Assembly: GCA_030425045.1 (NCBI GenBank)
Contig: JAUHVL010000002.1
Coordinates: 181,066 to 245,065 of the forward strand
Reading direction: 5' to 3'
Source: a bacterium
GTDB lineage: Bacteria > Bdellovibrionota > Bacteriovoracia > Bacteriovoracales > Bacteriovoracaceae
Length of the DNA stretch: 64,000 nt
Below are positions 26,792 to 34,848 of the stretch, one piece after another (position 1 is the stretch's first letter; each line of letters opens with the position of its first letter). The translations under genes and the position numbers were made by a program. The notes below the pieces were generated by a model. That model searched no databases, was not told where the DNA came from, and saw only the letters and a program-made list of their open reading frames with translations.

Positions 26792-28131
26792 GACATTTCT
26801 CCAGCTACTAAACTGATTTTGGTTTCTTCAATAAGAGACGGATAACTCGTTTTATTTTTATTCTTTATTATAATATCTTTTTGTAAAATCTGTGATTCAA
26901 TTTCTGAAACAATTTCTTTTTGATTGTCGTTGAAATAAATCGTCGTCAAGACGTCACCTTTTTTGACTTTATCTCCTCTTTTTTTATGAAGATAGAGTCC
27001 GGTACCAAAATCAATTTTATCACTTGTTTTAACTCGACCGCCACCTAAGGCAACACAATGAAGACCAAAGTTTTTACATTCGATATGAGTGAGGTAACCT
27101 GATTTTGGCGCGAGGATTTCTTTTTTATTTTTTGCTAGAGGGAGTAAATCATACTGATCGACAACTTTTGCATCTCCCTTTTGATGAGCTATAAGCTTTT
27201 TTAGGCAGGCAAGTCCAGAGCCATCTTTAAGAGCTGCTTTGGCCTTTTTGATTCCGCCTTTATGGGTTTTACTTTTTCCTGCTAAATGGATCATGCCACC
27301 AGCAAGGTGTACGGAAAGCTCTTCTAAATCTTTAGGACCTTTTCCTTTTAGCGTTTCAAAACATTCGATTAATTCAAGAGAGTTTCCAATGGCATTCCCT
27401 AGAGGTTGGTTCATGTCGGTAATAGAAACCATCATATGACGATTAAAACTAAGCCCTGTTTGCACAATACTACGGGCCAGTTTTTTTGCTTGGCCTTTGG
27501 TCTCCATAAAAGCGCCATTACCCCATTTAATGTCCATCACAATTCCAGCAGCACCTTCTGCCAGTTTTTTACTCATTATAGAAGCGGTAATAAGGGGGAT
27601 GCTTGAAATGGTGGCCGTCACATCTCTTAGAGCATAAAGTTTTTTATCGGCAGGGGCGAGATCTCCAGTTTGTCCCATCAAGACAACACCTTCTTTGATA
27701 AGGTGATCTTGAAAATCTTCTAGTGTTAATTGAGTTTGAAAACCTTTGATCGCTTCGATCTTATCAACTGTTCCGCCAGTGTGACCAAGTCCTCTTCCGG
27801 CAACCATGGGAACCTTTACTCCACATGCAGCGGCAAGGGGAGCGATAATAAAACTCGTTTTATCTCCCACTCCGCCAGTTGAATGCTTATCGATCACAGT
27901 CGGGTCATTAAAATTCATGGTCGCGCCAGAGAACATCATGGCCTTCGTGAGGGCAGCTGTTTCTTTTTTATTTAGCCCGTTGATATAAATCGCCATCAGA
28001 AGAGCGGCCGATTGATAATCTGTAATACTTCCGTCTGTAATTCCTTTTACAAACTGGGTGATTTGATTTTCTGAAAGTGTTCCACCATCTCTTTTTATCG
28101 CGATGATTTCTGGAGGATAAAACATGCTCAC
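26785..28131 (-). CDS. deoA: Thymidine/pyrimidine-nucleoside phosphorylase
   Basis: A protein of 448 aa. Starts IIAIKRDGGTLSENQI as in DeoA. The glycosyltransferase-3 signature appears in DKHSTGGVGDKTSFIIAPLAAACG, with the phosphate-binding Lys/Ser, and RGLGHTGGTVDKIEAIKG follows. The C-terminal PYNP domain closes the cleft. It converts thymidine and phosphate to thymine and deoxyribose-1-phosphate. Together with PNP and the nearby nucleoside transporter it forms a nucleoside-scavenging set, useful for a cell that consumes host or environmental DNA. Confidence 0.95.
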   Translation of the reverse strand: MSMFYPPEIIAIKRDGGTLSENQITQFVKGITDGSITDYQSAALLMAIYINGLNKKETAALTKAMMFSGATMNFNDPTVIDKHSTGGVGDKTSFIIAPLAAACGVKVPMVAGRGLGHTGGTVDKIEAIKGFQTQLTLEDFQDHLIKEGVVLMGQTGDLAPADKKLYALRDVTATISSIPLITASIMSKKLAEGAAGIVMDIKWGNGAFMETKGQAKKLARSIVQTGLSFNRHMMVSITDMNQPLGNAIGNSLELIECFETLKGKGPKDLEELSVHLAGGMIHLAGKSKTHKGGIKKAKAALKDGSGLACLKKLIAHQKGDAKVVDQYDLLPLAKNKKEILAPKSGYLTHIECKNFGLHCVALGGGRVKTSDKIDFGTGLYLHKKRGDKVKKGDVLTTIYFNDNQKEIVSEIESQILQKDIIIKNKNKTSYPSLIEETKISLVAGEMSC

Positions 28132-28286
28132 TTCCTTTACCCGACTGTATTCATCTCTTTATGAAATCTTGACTCATGCACTGTTATGATTCATTGTATA
28201 AGTAAGGCAAATGTCGAGAGTGCTGATCATAGTTTTTTTTTGGCATTTCGACAATCTGATGAGAATCAAGGATGTGTTTAAGGCCT

Positions 28287-28736
28287 ATGAAAAGTTTTTT
28301 AAGATCATTAATCATTTCCGTATTTTTAATTACTTCTTCTAGCAATACTTTCGCCCAAAATGATGATCCTCTTTTGGATACCTCAATGCGAGACGCGTTA
28401 ACGGTTGTAGCGATGGGTACAGTTGGGGCCGTCTTGGGTTTATCGACTCTCTCTTTTGTCGAAGAACCTAAAGAACATCTAAAAAATATCGTTGTTGGTG
28501 GTGCCATCGGTATCATTATCGGGGTTGGGATTGTTGCGTGGGGTCAGGCATCTAAAAGTCGTGATTCTTACCAGCAGACTTTTGATGATGGTGGCGAGGC
28601 CAGTCTTACTCCCAGTGAATACCCAACATATGCAAGAAGAATCTGGCATCACGAGGCCCATTCAGGGCAAGTTCACAGCTTAAGAATTAATAAACAATTG
28701 ACCGGACAGCTTGGCAGTTATACGTTTTCTTTCTAA
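28287..28736 (+). CDS. Small membrane protein of unknown function
   Basis: 149 aa from the ATG at 28287, chosen because it gives a proper signal peptide (MKSFLRSLIISVFLITSSSN then TFA); an ATG 15 bases upstream is in frame. Two further hydrophobic segments (about 40-60 and 70-90) are rich in Gly, Val and Ile. The C-terminal half is polar and ends YTFSF with aromatic alternation. It is divergent from deoA and 18 bases ahead of the nucleoside transporter, so it may be co-transcribed with it. No family assigned. Confidence 0.65.
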   Translation: MKSFLRSLIISVFLITSSSNTFAQNDDPLLDTSMRDALTVVAMGTVGAVLGLSTLSFVEEPKEHLKNIVVGGAIGIIIGVGIVAWGQASKSRDSYQQTFDDGGEASLTPSEYPTYARRIWHHEAHSGQVHSLRINKQLTGQLGSYTFSF

Positions 28737-28754
28737 TTTTTAATTGGAAAGTTT

Positions 28755-29972
28755 ATGATGGAACGACTCATGTCTGTAGTGGGCCTATTTTCTATGTTGG
28801 CCTTGGCCTATACCTTTAGTACTCACCGTAAAAAAATAAATTGGAAAATGGTTGGTAAAGGAGTGGGGATACAAATTATCTTTGCCCTTCTTATTTTAAA
28901 AACAGATGCCGGGATGTCTGTTTTTGAAGGAGCTCGTTTCTTTTTCAATGAACTTTTAAATTTTTCAAATGAAGGATCAAAATTTATTTTTGGTGAACTG
29001 GCCAACGATAAACGTTTTGGTTTTATTTTTGTCACCATGGTTCTTCCGACCATTATTTTTATGTCTTCTCTGATGAGTGTTTTATATCACCTAGGTGTTG
29101 CTCAATACCTTATTAAAGGTGTGGCCGTTGTGATGGTTAAAGTTTTAGGAACATCAGGAGCAGAATCTCTTTCAGCTGCGGCCAATATTTTTGTGGGGCA
29201 AACTGAAGCTCCATTGGTGATTAAACCTTATATTGATAAGATGACCAGATCAGAAGTCATGGCCTTAATGACTGGAGGAATGGCAACTGTTGCTGGAGGT
29301 GTCTTTGCCGCTTATGTTGGTATGGGAATTAATGCTGGACATTTACTTGCCGCTTCTGTGATGTCCGCACCTGCAGCATTGATTATCGGAAAAATTCTTG
29401 TGCCTGAAACAGAAGTGTCATCAACTTATGGTGAAGTAAAAATGAAAGTCGAAAAGACGACGGTGAATATTATCGATGCCGCTGCCGGAGGAGCTGCTGA
29501 AGGTTTAAAGTTATCACTGAATGTTGCGGGAATGTTATTGGCCTTTATCGCTTTGATTGCACTGTTAAATGGAATGCTCTCTATTGTGGGAGGCTGGATA
29601 GGTTATCCTAGCCTTTCTCTTGAGTTGATTACCGGGTATCTATTTGCCCCTTTTGCTCTTTTATTAGGTGTCCCTTTTTCTGATGCTATGGCCGTGGGAA
29701 CGTTACTTGGAAAAAAAATTATCATCAATGAGTTTGTGGCCTATCTCGATCTTCAAACTCTTAAATCAACACTATCTGAAAGAAGTGTTGTCATCTCAAC
29801 ATATGCTCTTTGTGGCTTTGCTAACTTTAGCTCGATAGCCATTCAAATTGGTGGGATTGGAACTCTCGCTCCGGGGCGAAGATCTGAGCTTGCTGAGCTT
29901 GGAATCAAGTCTTTGATCGGGGGAACTCTGGCCTGTTTTATGACGGCTTGTATTGCGGGAATACTTCTCTAA
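28755..29972 (+). CDS. Concentrative nucleoside transporter, NupC family
   Basis: A protein of 405 aa with about eight TM helices plus re-entrant hairpins. It has the CNT signature regions: VLGTSGAESLSAAANIFVGQTEAPLVIKPY (cited as its two halves GTSGAESLSAAANIF and VGQTEAPLVIKPY), MTGGMATVAGGVFAAY and CGFANFSSIAIQIGGIGTLAP. These include the nucleoside- and cation-coordinating residues. It imports nucleosides with H+ or Na+ across the inner membrane. It lies beside deoA and PNP on the other strand, consistent with uptake followed by phosphorolysis. Confidence 0.94.
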   Translation: MMERLMSVVGLFSMLALAYTFSTHRKKINWKMVGKGVGIQIIFALLILKTDAGMSVFEGARFFFNELLNFSNEGSKFIFGELANDKRFGFIFVTMVLPTIIFMSSLMSVLYHLGVAQYLIKGVAVVMVKVLGTSGAESLSAAANIFVGQTEAPLVIKPYIDKMTRSEVMALMTGGMATVAGGVFAAYVGMGINAGHLLAASVMSAPAALIIGKILVPETEVSSTYGEVKMKVEKTTVNIIDAAAGGAAEGLKLSLNVAGMLLAFIALIALLNGMLSIVGGWIGYPSLSLELITGYLFAPFALLLGVPFSDAMAVGTLLGKKIIINEFVAYLDLQTLKSTLSERSVVISTYALCGFANFSSIAIQIGGIGTLAPGRRSELAELGIKSLIGGTLACFMTACIAGILL

Positions 29973-30004
29973 TTGACCATAAAACTGGTCAAAAAGGCTT
30001 TTTT
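29973..30004 (+). terminator. Candidate terminator after the nucleoside transporter
   Basis: TTGACCA (29973-29979) and TGGTCAA (29986-29992) pair perfectly around TAAAAC, directly after the stop codon, and a T6 run follows at 29999-30004. The gap between stem and T-run is longer than ideal, so termination efficiency is uncertain. Confidence 0.5.
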
Positions 30005-30137
30005 CGATAGATTTTACACCTCTGAAACTTGTAAGTCCCCGAACTTATAAAGAGCTGACCTCCGCCACGTTCTGAAATTTATCAAGTGATAGAATAGTTT
30101 ATTGTTTTTAAATCACCTCGTGGGTGGAGAAACAAAG

Positions 30138-30764
30138 ATGCTAGATAAACAAATAAATATTCTTCTGGTCGACGATGAGCTCGAGATTCGAACCATCCTT
30201 TATGAGATGCTTCAATTGGAAGGATTCAATAATATCATTCGTGCTAAAGACGGCGAAGAAGCGATAGAAAAAATTAAAGATAATAATATCGATTTGGTGA
30301 TTTCAGATATCAAAATGCCTCGTATGGATGGGATTGAACTTTTAAATTATGTTCATGATCATTTAGAAAAAATTCCTTTTATTTTTATCTCAGGCTTTTG
30401 TGAAATGATCGATCCAAAAGAAGCATTTAGTAAAGGTGTCGTCGCCTTTATTAAAAAACCTTTTAGCCTTGGTGTTGTTCTCGAAGAGATGGATAAGGTC
30501 TATGCAAAAATTGAAGGAAAAAGGGAAGAGCAGATTGAGCTTCATCCTTTTCCTCTCGATGAAATTCATGTCCTAAGACATTTTGATATCGCGATCTTTT
30601 TAAAACTTGAAAATGATAAAATTATAGAATTTGCTGATAACGCTTCGTTAATAAATGAAGAAAAAATTCAAACATTACAAGAGAAGGGAATTGATCATCT
30701 TTTTATCGAGACTGATGACTATCATATGGTGTTAAAGTCTCTGAATGCGCAGAAGGCAAACTAA
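30138..30764 (+). CDS. Response regulator with receiver domain and uncharacterised C-terminal domain
   Basis: 208 aa from the ATG at 30138, which has GGTGGAG upstream; an in-frame ATG 36 bases earlier has no SD. Receiver domain at residues 1-120: acidic pocket LLVDDELE, phospho-Asp in DLVISDIKMPRMDG, the conserved Ser in FIFISGF and Lys in FIKKPF. The C-terminal ~85 residues are not a recognised DNA-binding domain. The end (IDHLFIETDDYHMVLKSL) resembles the start of a DUF3391-like region found before HD-GYP domains, but no HD-GYP follows. No kinase is adjacent. Confidence 0.85.
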   Translation: MLDKQINILLVDDELEIRTILYEMLQLEGFNNIIRAKDGEEAIEKIKDNNIDLVISDIKMPRMDGIELLNYVHDHLEKIPFIFISGFCEMIDPKEAFSKGVVAFIKKPFSLGVVLEEMDKVYAKIEGKREEQIELHPFPLDEIHVLRHFDIAIFLKLENDKIIEFADNASLINEEKIQTLQEKGIDHLFIETDDYHMVLKSLNAQKAN

Positions 30765-30766
30765 TT

Positions 30767-30937
30767 TTAAAACATCCATGTTTTATGATAACCAATATCG
30801 GGTCATCCTTGACCCGACCCTCCGGGCAAGTATTGGCCATCTTTCTATTAACTTTAAAAGATATTTTAAAATAGCCCACGAAGTGGGGGCGACCAGGATG
30901 GGAGCATTTTAAATATCAAAAAACATGGACGTTTTTA
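30767..30937 (+). repeat. Structured dispersed repeat, copy 2 of 4
   Basis: End arm AAAACATCCATGTTTT, module I (GATAACCAATA/TATTGGCCATC, hairpin GGGTCATCCTTGACCC, CCCTCCGGG), a spacer, and module II (TTAAAAT/ATTTTAA, hairpin CCCACGAAGTGGG, conserved GCGACCAGGATGGGAGCAT), closing with AAAACATGGACGTTTT. It starts three bases after the response-regulator stop and precedes the RNase G gene by 111 bp. Confidence 0.87.
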
Positions 30938-31048
30938 AAGAAGGACCAATTTAAAAATTAAAGTAGTTGACCGTTTTAAATACTCAGATAAATTTTTCCA
31001 CTAAAGAAACTTAAGACTAAGTTATCTAAAAAATGTTAAAATTCCCCC

Positions 31049-32626
31049 ATGACAAAGAAAATTTATATCAATCAAACAGTGAATGAATGTCGAGCAGCGC
31101 TCGTCGAAAATGAAGAAATATTAGACTTCTTAATGGAGAGAAGTGCGGGGCAAAAGGGAAACCACCCTTCCGTTGGTAATATTTATAAAGGGAAGGTCCT
31201 TCGTGTTCTCCCTGGTATGCAATCTGCTTTTGTCGATATCGGTTATGAGAAAGCCGCTTTTTTATATGTTGATGATGCGTATATTCCTACGATCGAAGAG
31301 CAACGAGAAATTGCTGAGCGGACTAAAAAAGAAATGGAAAAACAGCAAAAAGCTGGAGAGGTCATTCCCGATGAACTTTCAACTCTCTCAGATCAAATCA
31401 ATATGCGCTTTCGTCCTGAAGTTGGAATTGAAGACTTTCTCAAAGAGGGTCAAGAAATTCTCGTACAAGTGGCAAAAGAACCGATCTCAACTAAAGGTCC
31501 TCGGATAACAAGACATATTACTCTGGCAGGACGTCATGTGGTCTTTATGCCTTTCATTGAACACTCTGGTGTTTCTAGAAGAATTGAAAATGAACAAGAA
31601 CGTGATCGTTTAAAAGATATTCTCTATTCCATCCGCTCCGAAGGTCGAGGAATAATTGCGAGAACTGTTGCCGAAGGGCAGTCCTATAAAGTTCTAAAAA
31701 ACGACTACAATATGATGGTCAAAATTTGGAAAGACGTTGAGAAAAAAGGGGAGAAAGCAAAAGCACCTTCACTTTGTTATCAGGATCTCAATTTCGTTCA
31801 GCGAGTTCTTAGAGATATTACTGATGAAGATATCGATACTATTTATATTGACGATAAAGATAATCAAAAAGAAGCTGAAAAATTTATCAGTAAATATCTT
31901 CCCAACATAAAAGGTAAAGTTGAATTTTACGAGGATGATATCCCGCTCTTTGAAAAACATGGCATCGACATGGAGATTGAAAGAGGGATTGATAATAAAG
32001 TTTTTCTTCGCTCAGGCGGGTCATTAAATATAGATCAAACGGAAGCGTTGGTTTCAATTGATGTGAACACCGGTAAGTTTGTCGGAAGAAAAACTCTTGA
32101 AGAAACAATTTTAAGAACGAATCTCGAAGCCGTTAAAGAAATTGCTTATCAATTGAGACTAAGAAACTGTGGTGGAATTATTATTGTTGATTTTATCGAC
32201 ATGGAAAAAGAAGAGCACCGTGAACAAGTTTATACCGCTTTTGTCGAGGCCTTAAAAAAAGACCGCGCCAAAACAAATGTGCTTCCCATTTCTGGACTTG
32301 GCCTGGTTGAAATGACTCGTAAGAGAACCAGAGACACCCTCACTCGAATCATGTGTCGAAGCTGTCCATACTGTGAAGGCACAGGAAAAGTGAAGTCTAC
32401 ACTAACAGTTTGTTATGAGCTGGTAAGAGAGCTCACAAAAACGCTTAAGAAAAGTAAAGGCGCTAAAGTTTATATTTACGCTCATCCCGAAGTGACGGAT
32501 CATTTGTGCAGTGAAGATCTCGACATGATTGAAATGCTCGAGGAAACCTTTGGCCGCTCTCTCATTATTCGCTCTGAAAATAATTATCATGTAGAGCAAT
32601 ACGAGATTTTACCTCAAGAGTATTAA
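31049..32626 (+). CDS. rng: Ribonuclease G (RNase E/G family)
   Basis: A protein of 525 aa, the short RNase G length without the long degradosome-binding tail of RNase E. S1 domain at about 35-125 (GNIYKGKVLRVLPGMQSAFVD), then the RNase H-like and DNase I-like catalytic core with Mg2+ ligands in SIDVNTGKFVG and GGIIIVDFIDM, and the zinc link CRSCPYCEGTG. It is an endonuclease that cuts single-stranded AU-rich RNA and matures rRNA and mRNA. No SD is seen before the ATG, which follows a C5 run. Structured repeat copy 2 lies in its leader region. Confidence 0.95.
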   Translation: MTKKIYINQTVNECRAALVENEEILDFLMERSAGQKGNHPSVGNIYKGKVLRVLPGMQSAFVDIGYEKAAFLYVDDAYIPTIEEQREIAERTKKEMEKQQKAGEVIPDELSTLSDQINMRFRPEVGIEDFLKEGQEILVQVAKEPISTKGPRITRHITLAGRHVVFMPFIEHSGVSRRIENEQERDRLKDILYSIRSEGRGIIARTVAEGQSYKVLKNDYNMMVKIWKDVEKKGEKAKAPSLCYQDLNFVQRVLRDITDEDIDTIYIDDKDNQKEAEKFISKYLPNIKGKVEFYEDDIPLFEKHGIDMEIERGIDNKVFLRSGGSLNIDQTEALVSIDVNTGKFVGRKTLEETILRTNLEAVKEIAYQLRLRNCGGIIIVDFIDMEKEEHREQVYTAFVEALKKDRAKTNVLPISGLGLVEMTRKRTRDTLTRIMCRSCPYCEGTGKVKSTLTVCYELVRELTKTLKKSKGAKVYIYAHPEVTDHLCSEDLDMIEMLEETFGRSLIIRSENNYHVEQYEILPQEY

Positions 32627-32642
32627 TTCCTCGTTTAGCCTT

Positions 32643-32828
32643 ATGAGTGAAAACAAGTCACAACAGTTTGCCAAAAAACTCTTATCGATTCTTGGTGAAA
32701 ATAAATGGAGACAAGAGGCGCGCTGGGTTCTTCTCATTATTATTTTAGTTGCGTTTATTTTTTTGATTAAACCAGAGTTGATTAGTCGTAAGCCGAGTAT
32801 AAAGAACTTTCAACAGCAATCAAATTAG
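32643..32828 (+). CDS. Small single-pass membrane protein
   Basis: 61 aa: a charged N-terminus (1-27), one TM segment (about 28-44, VLLIIILVAFIFLIKP) and a short basic tail. The start lies 16 bases after the rng stop and the stop codon overlaps the convergent DAHP synthase end by four bases. No SD is strong. It is similar in arrangement to unannotated small inner-membrane proteins. Function unknown. Confidence 0.55.
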   Translation: MSENKSQQFAKKLLSILGENKWRQEARWVLLIIILVAFIFLIKPELISRKPSIKNFQQQSN

Positions 32829-33880
32829 TGATTCATAATTTCAATTTGTTTTTTGACGGAAGTTTCATGAATGAGGTTATAGATATCGTGGGCCAAGTCT
32901 TCTGAGAGTCCCATCTCTTTAGCCTGATAAACTCTTTCTTTTAACATTTGATCGAGCCTTTGCAGTTGAAGTGCTGTAATTCCAATTCTCTTTTTTTCAA
33001 GTCCAATCTTCTCGACAATTTTCATCCTAGCGGCAAGGGCATCCAAAATTTCTTTGTCGATAATATCGATAGAGTTTCTCCACTTTTCAATCTCATTATC
33101 AAATTGAACATTTTTAATATGTTCTTTTGAGTAAGTTAAATTATTTACAATTTCAGAGAGACTTTCCGGGGTAATCTGTTGAGCGGCATCACTCCAAGCC
33201 TGTTCGGGAGTAGGGTGAACTTCCATCATCAGACCATCAAAATTTAAATTCACAGCTTTTTGGCAAAGTTCACTCACAAGTTTTCTATTGCCAGAGATAT
33301 GGCTAGGATCACAAATTAAAGGGAGCTCTTGTCTTCTTCTTTTGAGTTCAACAGGAATTCTCCAAATCGGTTTATTTCTAAACCGAGAATCAGTTTCGTA
33401 AGTACTAAAACCTCTGAAGATAGCACTAACATTTTTAATCCCTACCATCTCAAGACGTTCAATCGCCCCTAACCATAGTGCCAAATCTGGGTTGGTTGGG
33501 TTCTTAACCATAACGGGAATATCGACACCTTTTAAAGCATCACAAATTTCTTGTACGGAAAAAGGATTGGCCGTGGTTCTTGCTCCAATCCAAAGGACAT
33601 CGACATCATATTTTAAAACTTCTTCTACGTGGCTTGCTCTCGCGACTTCAGTACAAGTTTTTAAACGTGTTTTTTCTTTAACTTCTTTTAACCAAGGAAG
33701 ACCAATTGGCCCAATACCTTCAAACGACCCCGGTCGTGTTCGAGGTTTCCAGATACCAGAACGAAAGAGATGAACTTCCGGAATTTTTTCCAGCGCTAAC
33801 GCTGTTGATAAGACCTGCTCTCGTGACTCTGCACTACAAGGACCTGCAATTATAAATGGACTTTTTTCACCCATGCTCAT
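32825..33880 (-). CDS. Bifunctional 3-deoxy-7-phosphoheptulonate synthase / chorismate mutase
   Basis: A protein of 351 aa. Residues 1-255 are a type-I beta DAHP synthase, compact and without an ACT domain: FIIAGPCSAES, LFRSGIWKPRTRPGSFEG, and the metal-binding PLICDPSHISG. Residues 265-351 are a helical AroQ-type chorismate mutase (WRNSIDIIDKEILDALAARMKIVEKIG). It condenses PEP and erythrose-4-phosphate, and rearranges chorismate to prephenate. The mutase at the C-terminus often provides feedback control. It is a stand-alone gene; no other shikimate genes lie nearby. Confidence 0.93.
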   Translation of the reverse strand: MSMGEKSPFIIAGPCSAESREQVLSTALALEKIPEVHLFRSGIWKPRTRPGSFEGIGPIGLPWLKEVKEKTRLKTCTEVARASHVEEVLKYDVDVLWIGARTTANPFSVQEICDALKGVDIPVMVKNPTNPDLALWLGAIERLEMVGIKNVSAIFRGFSTYETDSRFRNKPIWRIPVELKRRRQELPLICDPSHISGNRKLVSELCQKAVNLNFDGLMMEVHPTPEQAWSDAAQQITPESLSEIVNNLTYSKEHIKNVQFDNEIEKWRNSIDIIDKEILDALAARMKIVEKIGLEKKRIGITALQLQRLDQMLKERVYQAKEMGLSEDLAHDIYNLIHETSVKKQIEIMNH

Positions 33881-33933
33881 ATTGCGACATGTTATACATG
33901 AATTCGCTTTTTGAAAAGAGAATTTTTAAGCGT

Positions 33934-34752
33934 TTATCGAGATTCTCGACGTTTAAACCAGCACTTAGGTCGTTGTCCAAGACCATCATAACAAGATTGG
34001 GCCATCGCCTCTTGCTCTGCCGCTTTTGAGCTTTGACCTTTTGGATGAGCAAGACCTGGGATCTCAAGTCCCGTTCTGCTAGTGTTACAAAGTGAACCAG
34101 CAAAGAAAGTGTCGAGACGACATTGTGTTTTTGGGTAGGCCCAATTGATGGTGTAATTTGAAACATGAGGATCGGGAGTTTCGAGCGCCACTTGTGTTTG
34201 ACTGATTTCACTTAATAAATCTTTTAAATTATCAAGAGCAACAGCAATTCGATAACAAAGTTCCTTTTCGTTATCATTTTCCCAAGCTTGATCACATTTT
34301 GTTTTAGCATACGTTAAAACTTGATTTTTATACTCACGATTATCTTCATTTTGCCAAAGTTCTCGCGCGCATACTTGAGTGGCGTAATAATCGGCTTGTC
34401 CTTCTGAGGCACTGGGGAACTCTCTCTCCGCCATCATATCATCGAAAAAGGGGTAGCCCCCTAGGAAGTGACCCATTTCATGACAAATGAGAAGTGTCAC
34501 AGCATCTTCACTTAATGAAACGGTATTTTGTAAAAGCCCCGCGGAGAGTTTCATTTTCCATGACTTCGACGAAATAGTTGTATTGGTTTGAGTGATATCG
34601 TGTTCATTTGATAAATAATCAATAGTGAGGTTTTTTTGGTGATAGTGAGCGTGTTGATCGAAGTGAGTGAGAAAGTGCTCAATTAAATGAGAGTAACCCC
34701 AAGAGTTCCAATAGATGAGAGAAAATATCAATACTTTTAAAGTCGTCTTCAC
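33934..34752 (-). CDS. Secreted zinc metalloprotease-like protein
   Basis: A protein of 272 aa with a signal peptide (LKVLIFSLIYWNSWGYS). The zinc motif is LLICHEMGHFLGG (HEMGH, about residue 90), with a downstream ASEGQADYYATQVC that supplies the third ligand Glu in an ExxAD arrangement, as in M48-like gluzincins. The region between is about 25 residues. Cysteines later in the chain suggest disulfides, fitting an exported enzyme. The ORF at 33867-34211 in another frame is a shadow. It is divergent from polB. Substrate unknown. Confidence 0.8.
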   Translation of the reverse strand: MKTTLKVLIFSLIYWNSWGYSHLIEHFLTHFDQHAHYHQKNLTIDYLSNEHDITQTNTTISSKSWKMKLSAGLLQNTVSLSEDAVTLLICHEMGHFLGGYPFFDDMMAEREFPSASEGQADYYATQVCARELWQNEDNREYKNQVLTYAKTKCDQAWENDNEKELCYRIAVALDNLKDLLSEISQTQVALETPDPHVSNYTINWAYPKTQCRLDTFFAGSLCNTSRTGLEIPGLAHPKGQSSKAAEQEAMAQSCYDGLGQRPKCWFKRRESR

Positions 34753-34848
34753 ACGGTCTTAATATCCCAAAGAGATAACCTGACGCAATTATAAAAATAT
34801 AACAGTCCATGACATTTAATAGTGTAATGAATCTGATACGTTAGGCTT

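Noticed and set aside
33867..34211. 114-aa ORF overlapping the secreted zinc protease
   Set aside because: It is in another frame of the protease gene with an unlikely composition; treated as a shadow.
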